Assembly (NCBI GenBank): GCA_012931725.1
Contig: CM022944.1
Location: 34,054,881-34,118,880 of the forward strand
From: Litsea cubeba
Taxonomy: Eukaryota > Streptophyta > Magnoliopsida > Laurales > Lauraceae
Direction of reading: 5' to 3'
Length of the DNA: 64,000 bases
Shown here: positions 18,871 to 29,967 of the stretch, piece after piece
How positions within the stretch are numbered: position 1 is the first letter of the stretch
How the letters are laid out: each line of letters begins with the position of its first letter
Made by a program: the position numbers and the translations under genes
Notes under the pieces: generated by a model
What the model was told of the DNA's origin: nothing
Database searches by the model: none
What the model saw: only the letters and a program-made list of their open reading frames with translations

Positions 18871-19530
18871 TTAGTAGGGAGTCTTCTGAAAGTGTAATCA
18901 GAGTTTTCTCTACAAGTCCTAACTAGGACTTCTTCATTTACTCCACCTTTTTGGATGGTAAAAAGTAGACCATCTTGAGAAAAGTTAGTAAACATTACTC
19001 TTATGCTGAATTGAAAGCATTCCATCTTTCATATTATACTTCTCATAGCCTTTGGTGGCTACGATCAGTTTCATGCTACTAACAGCAGCAAGGGGTAGGA
19101 CGAACCCTGGAATGACATTGAAATAAGCAATATTTTGCTTAAGCTACATTTGTCCTATTCCAACTATGCTCTTTCTAAAATCTTTAACTCTTTCATCAAC
19201 AAGAACCATGCAGAGTTGGACATCTGGATCGGGAGCATGTAATCCCTGTATCTTACATTGGAACATGCCAAATGATAAGAACTGGAATTTCTTCTTAGCA
19301 CCCATGTTTACAAAAGCTGGGTCAATGACTTCAAACTTTTGTAGCTTCTTTGTAACCAAGTCTTGGTTAGACCACTTGGTTATCTCATAATTTAAACCTA
19401 TGGGAGTTTCTCCCAAGGTAAAGAGATCTTCATTCCTTACAGGAGGAAGTCTCTGATGCTTAATGGCATTCTCAATGATATCCCAATCATTTTCGCCAAG
19501 ATTACTCCAATTAATCTTAGGCTTGGGCTT
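18871..19530 (-). pseudogene. type B movement-protein segment
   Basis: The minus strand carries PKINWSNLGENDWDIIENAI, NEDLFTLGETPIGLNYEITK, FQCKIQGLHAPDPDVQLC and FRKSIVGIGQM, then a TAG at 19144. Homology resumes with QNIAYFNVIPGFVLP and YEKYN and goes on to the C-terminal FTNFSQDGLLFTIQKGGVN (19025-18880). It aligns throughout with the type A movement region of ORF2. In frame at its start it is fused to reverse-transcriptase sequence; its own N-terminal coiled-coil is missing. Function lost. Confidence 0.8.
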
Positions 19531-19833
19531 CTTAAAATGTTCTGTCTGGCTATGGGAAGCAACAAGAACATCATCTATATAAACCATAGAGTAGTCTAAA
19601 TGGTCTCTAAAGATGTCATCCATTCTTCTCTGGAATACTTGGGGGGCTATACTGAGGCCGAAAGGCATGACTAGCCATTCGTACTTGCCTCTTGGCACAG
19701 TAAAGGCTGTCCATGGAATGGAGTCTTTATGCATCCGGATTTGCCAAAATCCAGACTTGCAATCGAACTTGCTAAACCAAGTTCTCTTGTCTATAAGCTG
19801 TATAAGATTCTCTTGAAGGACTGCAAGGAAGCA
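19531..19833 (-). pseudogene. type B reverse transcriptase segment, second copy
   Basis: About 100 residues, NLIQLIDKRTWFSKFDCKSG through VYIDDVLVASHSQTEHF, containing the catalytic YIDD box and the fingers/palm segments of the polymerase that makes viral DNA from RNA. Almost identical to 20650-20950. It is fused in frame to coat sequence before it (near 19833) and to movement-protein sequence after it (near 19531). Confidence 0.85.
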
Positions 19834-20597
19834 AGTCTTGTGGAAGTGAAGGCTATATTTTTCACTAACGAAGAATAGGCATTCTTCCCTATCTCCTGGA
19901 ATAGTGAAATCTCCACATTCTTCACACAGAAACTGAACATCTGAAGTCATAGCATGGAATTCTATAGGTACTTCATTAGGAGGGGGATCACTTCTGAATT
20001 TCCATTGCTTCATAGACCATCTGTTACTGGTCCATCTTAATGTTTGGTGTTCATACTTATGGTAGGTAGATTTTACCTCTCAAGGTTCACCTGAAGATTC
20101 TCCTTTAACTATATGTACATTTGCTTGTACCTTACAACAGTCATCACAAGACTGCTCTTCTTCATCGGATGATAGATCATTACTATCTCCTTCTTCATCT
20201 TCATCTTCAGTGTAGACTGAATAGACAGACTCTTCATCTATATCTCTGACTTCTGAATGATATAAGATATCTAAATCTTCTCTATCTGCATATGGTAGTA
20301 TTAATTCTACCATGTTGACTCTAATTTTCTTAGAATCCTTCTTTGGGCATTTTGAAGCAAAATGGCCGGATTCACCGCAAGTCCAACATTTTCTTTTGTC
20401 GGATCTAGATATAGGATCCTTCCTATAATTTGGAACCTTCTTCCCTCTGGAAGTGTTCCTTTTCCAATACTTTCTAGCCTTGATATTCTGATGCCGCTTA
20501 GCGTCATCTCTGAATGTTTCAGATTTTCTAAAACTATATTTCTTCTTCTTCCTCTTATGAGGATAGAAGGCTGAATCGCTCCTATGTTTAGTATCTG
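19834..20597 (-). pseudogene. type B coat protein C-terminal half
   Basis: Basic region, then the intact CCHC finger CWTCGESGHFASKC (near 20340-20385), then an acidic stretch (EDEDEEGDSNDLSSDEEE), and a second Cys/His cluster CEECGDF... with HFHKTC (19850-19925). A single in-frame TGA at 20080-20082 interrupts it; the frame before and after the TGA is the same. Type A has the counterparts at 7367-8250. In front it is joined in frame to reverse transcriptase, the reverse of the viral gene order. Confidence 0.8.
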
Positions 20598-21355
20598 AAA
20601 TGACAATACCATGTTTGTCAAATTCCTTAAGTATGGCTTTAACATGCTTAAAATGTTCTGTCTGGCTATGGGAAGCAACAAGAACATCATCTATATAAAC
20701 CATACAGTAGTCTAAATGGTCTCTAAAGATGTCATCCATTCTTCTCTGGAAGACTTGGGGAGCTATACTGAGGCCGAAAGGCATGACTAGCCATTCGTAC
20801 TTGCCTCTTGGCACACTAAAGGCTGTCCATGGAATGGAGTCTTTATGCATCCGGATTTGCCAGAATCCAGACTTGCAATCGAACTTGCTAAACCAAGTTC
20901 TCTTGTCTATAAGCTGTATAAGATTGTTCCTATCAGGAATCTTATAAGCATCTGGAACGAGGTTGTTGTTCAACGCTCTGTAATCTATGACCATTCTGGC
21001 CTTCCCTCTCTTTTGCTCTGAATGTTTGTAAACAAAGAAGGCTGGACTATTGTGAGGGCTACTGGATGGCCTAATCAGCTTCTGATCAAGCAACTCCTTA
21101 ATCTGTGTAGAGAACTCTTTAATTTCCTGGGCTGATGCAGGAAAGGCTTTACCATTGATGGTTCTCTCTGGATCCTTAAGGTTAAGTATGCATTCATGCT
21201 TATCTTTATCCCATCTAGCTATGGGGTCTTTACCTAAGATAGGTTTGGTTAACCTTTCAAGCTCTTTCTCAACTTGAATAAGAGAAGAAATCTCTTCTTT
21301 CTTCTTAGATTTGGCTGTATTAAGAAGGGCCTTGGTTTGGGCTCTTTCTTTTGCT
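20598..21355 (-). pseudogene. type B reverse transcriptase N-terminal part, first copy
   Basis: Open from about 21355: a Lys/Glu-rich linker, then PERTINGKAFPASAQEIKEF, KLIRPSSSPHNSPAFFV, ARMVIDYRALNN, and palm residues through VYIDDVLVASHSQTEHFKHV to ISDTK. This is the caulimovirid reverse transcriptase from the fingers to just past the YIDD box. The connection domain and RNase H are missing; the frame runs on into coat sequence. An in-frame TAA near 21356 cuts it from the upstream Cys-rich part. Confidence 0.85.
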
Positions 21356-21465
21356 TAGCTATATTGATCTGTGCATTGTGCAACAGGATCTCGCCAAGAT
21401 AGGTTTCTACTTGGTCTTCTAAACATATGCTGCAAGTGTGGAGCTTGCATTTGCATGGAGTTTGT
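21356..21465 (-). pseudogene. type B pol upstream part with Cys cluster
   Basis: The minus strand reads PCKCKLHTCSICLEDQVETY and GEILLHNAQINIAK in a frame one base off the reverse transcriptase. The C-x-C-x4-C-x2-C cluster is striking, but the piece is too short to name. By position it should lie between protease and reverse transcriptase. Confidence 0.5.
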
Positions 21466-21478
21466 GGTTTAGGGTTTA
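21466..21478. repeat. telomere-like sequence at type B/type A junction
   Basis: GGTTTAGGGTTTA, just under two plant telomere units, in a short non-viral-looking filler (21466-21545) that separates the type B pol from the type A movement fragment. Confidence 0.5.
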
Positions 21479-21499
21479 AGGTTACTTTTACTTCTTTAT

Positions 21500-22197
21500 T
21501 GTTACCTAAATTACCCTTGTTACCCTCAGCATCACCACTCTTCGCTGTGATAGAATACCTTCTGTGCTGATATATTTTTCATATCCTTGGGTTCCTATTA
21601 TAAGTTTGATGCATTTGGCTGCTTTTAAAGGCAAGATAAATCCTGGGATAACATTGAAATAGGCAACGTTTTGATGGAACTCCAACTGTCCTATTCCAAT
21701 TATGCTTTTCTTGAAATCAGAAATTCTTTCATCCACAAGATGGCACATATTCTGATTTCAGGGTCAGGACTATGTAGTCCTCGTATCCTGCATTGGAATA
21801 AACCATGTGATAGGAATTGGTATTCCTATCTTTGTCTCATGTTTATAAATGAAACATTAAATACGTCAAATTTTTGACATATTTGGTTGACCATGACTAA
21901 TTTCGACCATTTAGTCATTTCATAAGTTTTCCCTTTAGGATTTTCTCCTTCTTGGAAAAGGTCCTCATATCTAAATGGGGGTAATGTTTGGTTTGTAATG
22001 GCTTGTTCAATGATCTGCCATTCACTATCTCCAAACTCATTCCAATTCATTTGGGTTTTTTTTTCAAGATACCTGGTCTTGAAATTTTTCCCAAATTTCA
22101 TGACTTGAATTCTTTGTAGGAATTCTTCCAGTGGGGTAGTTGCTACCTCTTGTACTGGAACTCTGCTTTCATAAGGTACTATATTCATTATAGACAT
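21500..22197 (-). pseudogene. type A ORF2, second copy with coiled-coil deleted
   Basis: Starts MSIMNIVPYESRVPVQEV and after EEFLQRIQ jumps in frame to VMKFGKNFKTRYLEKK, leaving out the ~300-residue coiled-coil present at 9.7-11.2 kb. It continues through the movement domain to INMRQR, a stop/frameshift at 21826, then ERISDFKKSIIGIGQLEF and GTQGYEKYI to about 21545. The start again overlaps the ORF1 stop as TAATG. Confidence 0.8.
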
Positions 22198-22992
22198 TAT
22201 GGTTTGTTAAGGTCTGCACCAGTAGCCATTTCAATAGCTACTAATTTCTGAGAGAGATCTTGGATCTCCTTAATATCTTCCATTTGGAGGATTAGTTTGT
22301 CTAGATTTTCTTTGGAATCAAGTGAGGCTTCATATAAGCATACGAAGGCTTCGCCAAAGATAACTGGAATTTGTTCATCTACCTTGGTTAAGGTATTCTC
22401 CATTAAATCTATTTTAAGATTTAATTCATTGGCTATCTCTGTTTGTGTTAGGCTGATTTTTCCTAATACTTCGAATAGCCAGTTTATCCTGTCACTAAGG
22501 TGATTTCCTAGTGAGACTAAATGGATTAGTCCAGGATTTCTTTCTGAGATATGGGAGGCATGTTCGGATGGGAGGTTTTCATGCCAACATTCAGACCTGG
22601 GCATATGTTCTTTTTTTAAAGGAACATAATTATTTTCTCTGTTATATCCGTATATCCATGTATATATACGGGTAATGAGAGAATTTTTTATCCTATGCAT
22701 TATGTAAATGAGGGATTTTCTGTGCTTGATGAAGATAAGATCTAAGTCTAATCTTCTTTGCTGTGAGTGAAGGATGTCTTCTGGTAAGAGGTTCCTTCTT
22801 CTGTGCTCTGCTATATCTAAAATGACATTAGCATTGGGAAATGGGAATCCTAAGGGTTGGTCCTGAGGTTCTGTATATGCCAACAAGGTGGTTGATATAG
22901 ATATCAGAACGTTTTCCCAAGCATATTATATATACTGGATTCTGAGTAGAGTCAGGGTTGTCCGGAGGTTCCGGAGGACTCGGATTATACAT
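22197..22992 (-). pseudogene. type A ORF1, second copy with internal deletion
   Basis: Begins with the same MYNPSPPEPPDNPD at 22992. The N-terminal ~60 residues are frameshifted relative to the rest near 22880, where a small deletion removed bases seen in copy 1. The rest (22886-22197) is open and ends DLNKP. Relative to copy 1 about 600 nt in the middle are missing (join at IMHRIKN/SLITRIYTW). A helical C-terminal part includes LSDRINWLFEVLGKISL. Confidence 0.75.
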
Positions 22993-23021
22993 CTTTATAC
23001 TGAGCTGTGCCAAGTTCGAAT

Positions 23022-23034
23022 GGCTTTGATACCA
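23022..23034 (-). promoter_or_regulatory. type A primer binding site, copy 2
   Basis: Minus strand TGGTATCAAAGCC, same as copy 1. Viral homology stops a few bases further on (after CGTGAGGGGGTGTGTGAG), which marks the right edge of the cluster. Confidence 0.75.
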
Positions 23035-23044
23035 ACGTGAGGGG

Positions 23045-23640
23045 GTGTGTGAGATTAAGAAACGTTACGTATAAGAACTTCACCGAGACTTTTAGTTGTG
23101 GATCCGCAACAGCATCAGCAGCAGCAACAACAACAGTAGATACATCAGTGTAAGATATAGTGAAGAAATAAAAGGCAGAAAAGATTTACCAGAAATTGTA
23201 GCCAAACAACGATGTTCCATCAACAAATCCTAATTGAAAAATGTTACCGAAACTAGTTTGAAACATTCTTTCCTTAATTTATACAGCATTTGCTGAATCA
23301 ATATCATCATAAAGATTGAAATCACGAAAAAGGGAGGAAATTACATGTTTCCAAAAGCGATTTATACCTGAGATTGAGAGCACTGAAACGAGAAGAAGCT
23401 AACCCAAAACGAATTCTAGGGAGAGCTGTGATAAGAAGGGTTTGGGGTGTTGAGTAAAGAGAGACGCCAAACTTGGGTGTAAGCGTGTTACCTTTATACA
23501 GGCTAACTCAGGTTAATCGGGCCCGACAGAGGGCACGGCTCCCGCAACTGGGATCCCACGGCTCGGCCCCCAGTCGGGCCCGAAAATAGACTTTTTGGGT
23601 TAAAAAATAGCAATAAGTCTATATGGACCGAAATCTTAGC
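23045..23640. repeat. diverged repeat, inverted partner at 47640-48040
   Basis: Reading inward, AACGTTACGTATAAGAACTT, TTTTAGTTGTGGATCCGCAA and the CAGTGTAAGATAT block match the reverse complement of 47930-48035. Further on, GGCTAACTCAGGTTAA and CGGCTCCC match the complement of 47640-47720. On the minus strand it looks like a leader exon (splice-donor-like CTCAGGTATAAATC near 23370), so it may be an exon carried by a repeat. No product can be named. Confidence 0.45.
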
Positions 23641-24002
23641 CCGACTTCCATACCGATCCGACGTGGAGGTCCACTCAGCGCTGAGTGGACCTAACATTTG
23701 GGAGCCCGGTCTTCTGATTTTGGGAGCCCGCCAGAACCAAATCGTATTCCATCATCTCTTTTTTTGAAGGAAAAACAATCAAAAGACAGGCTGCCCTGCC
23801 CTAGTACCAAATCGCCTGCACCACCCTCGCATCTGTCCAAAATTGGCGACGCCTCCCCCTCGCATTTGCATCTCTCTCCCTCTCGGTCCCAGGGCCGGCT
23901 CTGAGGTTTGGGTGGCCCTAGGCGAGCTCCTAAAACTGGGCCCTGTCTTAGAAAAAAAAAAAACATGCGTAATTTTTTTTTTCTGTAGAAGGAACATTTC
24001 CA
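23641..24002. other. spacer with a perfect 26-bp palindrome
   Basis: Holds the palindrome AGGTCCACTCAGC/GCTGAGTGGACCT (23667-23692), a GC-rich patch and poly-A/poly-T tracts. The overlapping ORFs on both strands have no motif. The CACTA coding region begins near 24003. Confidence 0.5.
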
Positions 24003-24006
24003 TCAT

Positions 24007-27000
24007 TTAAAACTTTCACAATGGAAACCCCCAGAGTGTAAGAAGTTTTCAAAATTGGAATTCCTTGTGAAGTTGATGCATGTAAAAATAATCAACCATT
24101 GGAGTAACAAATCATTTGATCTGAATCTTCAATTGATTAAAGCGGCATTGCCTACTGGTGAGACGCTTCCCAAGTCATATTACGAGGCTAAGAAGTACAT
24201 GCGGGATCTGGGTCTTGGCTACGTTCCTATACATGCATGCAAATATGATTATGCACTCTTTTGGAGGGAGCACGAACTTAAAACAAATTGTCCAGAATGT
24301 GGTGAGCCGAGGTATAAACTTATTGAAGGTAAGGGTAAGAAGATTCCTCAAAAAGTGTTACGGTATTTTCCGCTAAAGCCTAGACTGCACAGCTTGTTTA
24401 TATCAAGAAAGACGGCTGAAGATATGAGATGGCACAAGGAAAAGCAAGTTGGGGAGGATAATGTATATAGGCATCCGGCAGATAGTCAAGCTTGGGAGGA
24501 ATTTGACAAGGGCTATCCGTGGTTTGCAAAAGATCCTCGTAATGTCCGTCTTGGCCTCGCGAGCGACGGGTTCAATCCCTTTGGGGACATGAGCACTTCC
24601 TATAGCATGTGGCCTGTGATGATTATCCCATATAATTTGCCACCTTGGAAATGTATGAAAGAACCCTTCCTTTTCATGTCATTACTTATTCCTGGACCAA
24701 AAGCACCCGAAAATGACATCGATGTGTACCTAGCACCATTGATAGATGAATTGAAGGAACTATGGGAAAATGGCATAGAGACTTTTGATATAGTGACAAG
24801 AAAGAAATTCAAATTGCATGCAACACTTTTATGGACTATTAATGATTTTCCTGCATATGGAAACTTGTCTGGTTGGAGTACGAAGGGGTACATGGCATGT
24901 CCAATTTGCAACAAGGATGCATGTTCAATGTATTTGAAGCATGGACGAAAGCTATGTTTCATGTGCCACCGTCGTTTCCTGCCTCCCAGGCATGCTTGGC
25001 GAAGCCGTTACAAGGATTAGTTTGATCGTAATATTGAGCGCCGTTTAAAACCTAAGAAATTATCTGGGGATGAAGTTTTTGCACAATTTGAACGTGTCCA
25101 ACCAAACAAATTTGGCAAGGCACCAAACAATAAGAAGAGGAAACGTACTGAGATGGAATTGAATTGGACAAAGAAGAGCATATTTTTTGAATTATCGTAT
25201 TGGCGAGCACTAAGGCTTCGACATAATCTGGATGTGATGCACATAGAAAAGAACATTTGTGATAATGTGTTAGGAACATTGTTGAATCTAGATGGGAAAA
25301 CAAAAGACACCATGAAAGCTCGTATGGATTTAGAGGCAATGGGTATACGAAAGGAATTACACTTAATCCCGAACGGTGATAAAGTAATGGTGCCACCTGC
25401 ATGCTATACACTTTCTGGTGCAGAGAAAAAGAGGTTTTGTGAATGGTTTAAATCAGTTAAGTTCCCAGACGGATATGCATCTAATATATCTCGATGTGTG
25501 AACACTACAGATGGTAAAATATTAGGATTGAAAAGTCATGACTGTCACGTCCTTTTACAACGGCTTCTCCCGGTTGTAATACGTGGATATTTGAATGATG
25601 ATGTTTGTATCCCATTGATTGAGTTGGGTATTTTCTTTAACGAGTTGTGCAGCAAGACTTTAAAGTTGCAGGTGTTAGAGAAGATGGAAAGGGACATTGC
25701 CATAATACTTTGTAAGCTGGAACGAATATTTCCACCGGCATTCTTTGATGTCATGGTTCACTTAGCAGTTCATTTGCCATATGAGGCGAAAATTGGTGGA
25801 CCTGTGCAGTATCGATGGATGTATCCTATTGAAAGGTGATGTGTATAAGTTATTAATTTTTATATGATGTCTTTATGAATGTAATTTATTACTTTTTTAT
25901 TTAGTAACTATCAAATTTTAAACAGATTCTTGCACACTCTAAAGGAATATGTGCGTAACAAAGCACGTCCAGAAGGATCAATTGTAGAATCATATATTGA
26001 CAGTGAATGCCTCTCATTTTGTTCTATGTATTTCAAAGGAATAGAAACAAAATTCAATCGTGAAGAACGGAATTATGATGGAGGTCAGGGGCAATCATGC
26101 GAAGGGCTTCACGTTTTTGGACAAATTGTCCGAACATTAGGATCTGGATCATATGAGATATTGGATATAGTGAAGTATGACAAAATTCGATATTACGTGT
26201 TAAATAATTCCGAGGAAATTGCGTCATATCGTGAGTAAGTGAACTACGTACCTAAAATATAATTGAATATGAGGTATTTGTATATTAAATCTGCATTTGT
26301 ATTATAATGGTATATTCTTCCTATATAGGGAGCACAAGTTAGAGCTTCAAGGGGAAAGCATACACAATGTCCAACAGATACATTAAAGCCAATTTGCTAA
26401 ATGGTTTCAAAAACGTGTAAGTGTTCATACATATAAGGTGCTTAAATTATATGTAATTCAAAATATTTACTGAAATTTAGTATTCCATTTTCTTTTTTAT
26501 CAATAGATGCAACTCTTGCACCAACAGAAATCACCCGAAGCTACTGATGATTTATATTCATTGGCATATGGTCCTGATAAACGAGTGACACAGTACACAG
26601 GCTGCATCGTTAATGGGATTAGGTTTCACTCGAAGGAACGTGAAAAGAATCGTCGAACTCAAAATAGTGGTGTTGTTGTGAAAGTGTATGAAGGGGATAA
26701 GGAGATCCAATATTATGGTGTATTAACAAACATTATTGAATTGGATTATTGCTTTAAAAAACGACTTATATTGTTCAAGTGTGATTGGTGGGATGTTGGT
26801 AATAAAAAGACAGGAATTCATACGGATGCATACTTCACTAGCATTAATGTATCTAGAACGTGCTATACAAATGATCCTTATGTGCTAGCGTCTCAAGCCA
26901 TACAAGTTTTTTATCTCAAGGACGCCAAACTTAAAGGTGATTGGCAAGTTGTCCAAATGGTAAAGCAGAAATGTCTATGATGTTTTAGAGGTTGAGGAGG

Positions 27001-27326
27001 AAGAGACAGATTCGATTGGGGGTGATGCATTCCAACAAGAGGAGCAATTAGAAGTTGTTGGGATTGTTCGACATCATCAAACTCCTGAATTAATGGATGA
27101 TGAAGAAAATGATGAGGAAGTTGAACCCTTGTCTCTAAATAGGACGGACGTTGATGCATATGAAGTTGATGCTAATGTGGTGGTCATCAACGTGGAGTCC
27201 GATCAGACAGATGCCGGTTTCATTAATGATGATGAAAGTGATGCAGAAGATGATACTTTGATGGACTATTGTAGTGATGAAGAAGAACAAATGCCGACTG
27301 ACGATGATACTGATATAGATTCTTAA
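24007..27326 (+). pseudogene. TNP2-like CACTA transposase
   Basis: Exon 1 (to 25835) starts in CKKFSKLEFLV and contains the conserved SYYEAKKYMRDLGLGY, HACKYDYALFWREHE, CPECGEPRYK, GLASDGFNPFG, YMACPICNKD and HNLDVMHIEKNICDN. The last two belong to the catalytic region of the Transposase_21 family, which cuts and moves the element. Exon 2 (25926-26234) and exons 26329-26416 and 26507-26980 follow with good GT-AG introns. The last exon has the DUF4216-type segment WWDVG...ASQAIQVFYLKD and then an acidic tail to 27326. Damage: TAG at 25018-25020, TAA at 26384-26386, and a one-base shift in an A run near 26966. No convincing start codon upstream. Confidence 0.85.
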
Positions 27327-29967
27327 TTTTTATTTCATTTTATTTTATACAATAAAGCATTATGTTCCAAAAGTCTGTGAGTATATTCACAAGTATAGCT
27401 TATGCCTTATAATGTTGGGCATTTTGATATATGGTCATTGTTAGCATTATTATTATTATTATCATAGAAGATTTTGTTACCTTGATTTGCTATGAAGTTT
27501 CAGATGTTATAATTTTTATTTATTTGCTAATGATGATAAATAATGTATACAGTTGCTTTGCTTTGTTCAATCACAAGCTCAAACTTAACCACGTCATTGG
27601 TATGATTTTTCATCTCTTCGTTCTCATATCTTTCTTCTGAAAATATATTCATTGATGCCCAATAGCAAATTCTTCTACTGGTTTCAAGATGCAAGGGAAT
27701 TTTGTACCATTTTTTTTGTCCCTTATTCTTGCAAGTTCTCTATTTTTTTACTCTCAGTTTTACTGTCTATTGATTGTTTTCAATTTTTAAGAACTTGGGT
27801 TTTCTAACAACCTTTTGTGGAATTGATTGGATGGATATTGTTGAGACCTATCTGCATGTTGATGAATATCCTTTTTCTGCATGTTCTCTTTGGACATGAT
27901 TGGGTTGCTCTGGGTAGTTTTATTGACTAATTACAAATGGAAGGGGAAGATTGCATGGGTTTATTGTTAAATTAGTGTAGCTTATGAGGACCCATGGTCA
28001 GTTTTGTGGCTAAAGTTGGTGTTGCAATTGTTTTTATTGAAACAATCCTGGTGTTATCTTTCATTTCTAGCATCTCTTTCTTATCTGAATATACACATAA
28101 ATCTACTCTTCTATTGGTTTCAATATGTCTGGGACTTCTATGGCAGTTTTCCCCTGTTTTTGCTGCAAATTCTCAATTTTTTTTCCATCTTTCTATTTAC
28201 TGTCTATTGAAGAGACCTATCTCCACACACAAATACAAATACAAAGGCAACGTCTTGTTTGTTGGTGTGTTTCCATGTGCTACCATTTACAATAACATGA
28301 CACACCTAATTTCTTAAGTAGTTGAAGTTCGTTGCTGAAGTTAGTTTGCTTTCTATATGTGCTGTAACTGTGACCTTTTAGTTTAAATACAACTCCACAT
28401 TCTTAATGCTCATGAAGAGCAAGACATGAACTGATAATACTTGCAGAAAGGAAGGCATATAGAGCCACCCATCCAAGTTCCAAGCCATCAAATCCATTTT
28501 CTTGTTAATGTTGTGGCTAGCTCTGTAAAGAGATGGGAAGCATCAGATCTTGCTGCTTCTTTTTTTTCTCTAGCCCACTGATGACATGATAGCAAGCAAG
28601 ATGGTTTAGATTCCTCAGGATTTTTACTTTTTTGGTTTAACATTATAATCTAAATATCTGCAAGCACACCCATCTACATAGCTGCCACGGGTATAGAAAG
28701 TTGTAGAGATACATTTAAAAGTAAGCATGATGAAAATAAAAAAGGATCCCCATCTACACCTTCCTTTCTAATGCCTTTTGTACACTATGTCTACAATGTG
28801 CTTTCAAGAACTGGGCGTACTTGACTTCAACTTGCCATCATCCATTTTGTTTTTTGTGGTCATCTCTGTCAACTGCCAAGATCCTCTTATTGGACCGCAT
28901 GAAAGGCCTGGTAAGCTCCCTACCAGATCAGATAATACATGGGTTAGCTCAGCCCATCTTACTTCATTAGCATGGAATTATAGCAAGTCTGTTTGTCTGC
29001 TTGGAAATCTGAAATTTTCCATGACGAATAAATGGGTAGCATATACAAGAATCCAATGTACTACGAATTAAGTGAAGACTATATATCATACACAGGCAGT
29101 GGATGAAATGGTGGATGATAAATTTATCTCCTATTCTGTATGATGAGCAAACTAGGGACGCATTTGTAGGAGCTATCCCCTAATGTCTTAGGTTATCCAT
29201 TGCGATAGTCCTGCTTCATGTTGCTGTTCAAGTAATGTTTCAAACCTGATGTAGAACCAAAACTTCCAGTGAAAAGGGAAAGACCCAACATGAACACCTA
29301 TAACTTTACCAAATGACTTCATCAACAGAACTCCCAAATATATCCTAGTTCCAAATTCTCTAATCCAGAATAACCCCTACATATAGAAAAATCATTAAAA
29401 ATGGACAAATGGGACACAAACACAACTCAAACTCAGACCATGTCCGACCTTTAAAAACAACAACATAAAGACTTCTACAGTTCTACTCACTGATCAGACT
29501 CAACCCTTTCCACAATTTGTACTCATTAGCCCTGGCAACTCTGCCTAGCACCCATCTCTGATACTTTTCCATATTTTGATGCTATGACTTCTCTCCAAAA
29601 GCTTACTTTTCTATGGAAAATATACAACACCATTTGACAGTGCCCAATTTCTTTCTCTAATTTTCTGAACATGTATCCTTAGTGTTTAATTGGTGTGACA
29701 CTTGATTATTTTACTAGATGAACTTTCTGTTATCACTGTTTCCATCTCATTTAAAGTTTCTAACTTTCTATTATCATTGTTTCCATCCCATTTAAAGTTT
29801 CTATGTGACTATGATGCCCAGATACAAATATGTGTATGGAAATTGTTTCCATCCCATTTAAGTTCTTTTCATTTTAAATTATAAAAGAAAGAAACTCCTA
29901 ATCTTTCAAAAGTTGTTGCTTTTGTTATTTTCATTGGAAATATCTCTATGTACTTTTGTTTCTAGTT
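27327..29967. other. CACTA internal non-coding region
   Basis: AT-rich, stop-rich DNA between the two transposon genes, with a diverged internal duplication (about 27670-27790 against 28110-28215, both containing CTTCTA(C/T)TGGTTTCAA and TTACTGTCTATTGA). The 97-codon ORF at 28778 and its neighbours show no family features. Confidence 0.45.

Larger units (their letters stand above)
6526..23040. other. endogenous caulimovirid (pararetrovirus) cluster, two lineages
   Basis: About 16.5 kb of integrated plant pararetrovirus DNA. Hallmarks are a coat-type CCHC finger (CWTCGESGHFASKC), a protease LLDTGST site, a reverse transcriptase with the catalytic VYIDDVL box, a 30K-type movement protein, promoter and leader regions with TATA boxes and tRNA-Met primer sites, and no LTRs or integrase. 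Paralogous proteins of two divergent types recur: type A (6.5-14.2, 14.3-14.8 and 21.5-23.0 kb) and type B (14.76-21.48 kb). Orientation flips and joins are frequent and most ORFs are broken, so this is an old, recombined locus rather than a replication-competent genome. I cannot assign the genus; the gene content is that of Caulimoviridae. Confidence 0.9.

Noticed and set aside
23691..24006. ORFs in the GC-rich patch as a host gene
   Set aside because: Open on both strands, low complexity, no family features, no splice context.
28778..29071. 97-codon ORF as an independent gene
   Set aside because: Lies in the internal non-coding part of the CACTA element, no motif, and AT-driven composition.
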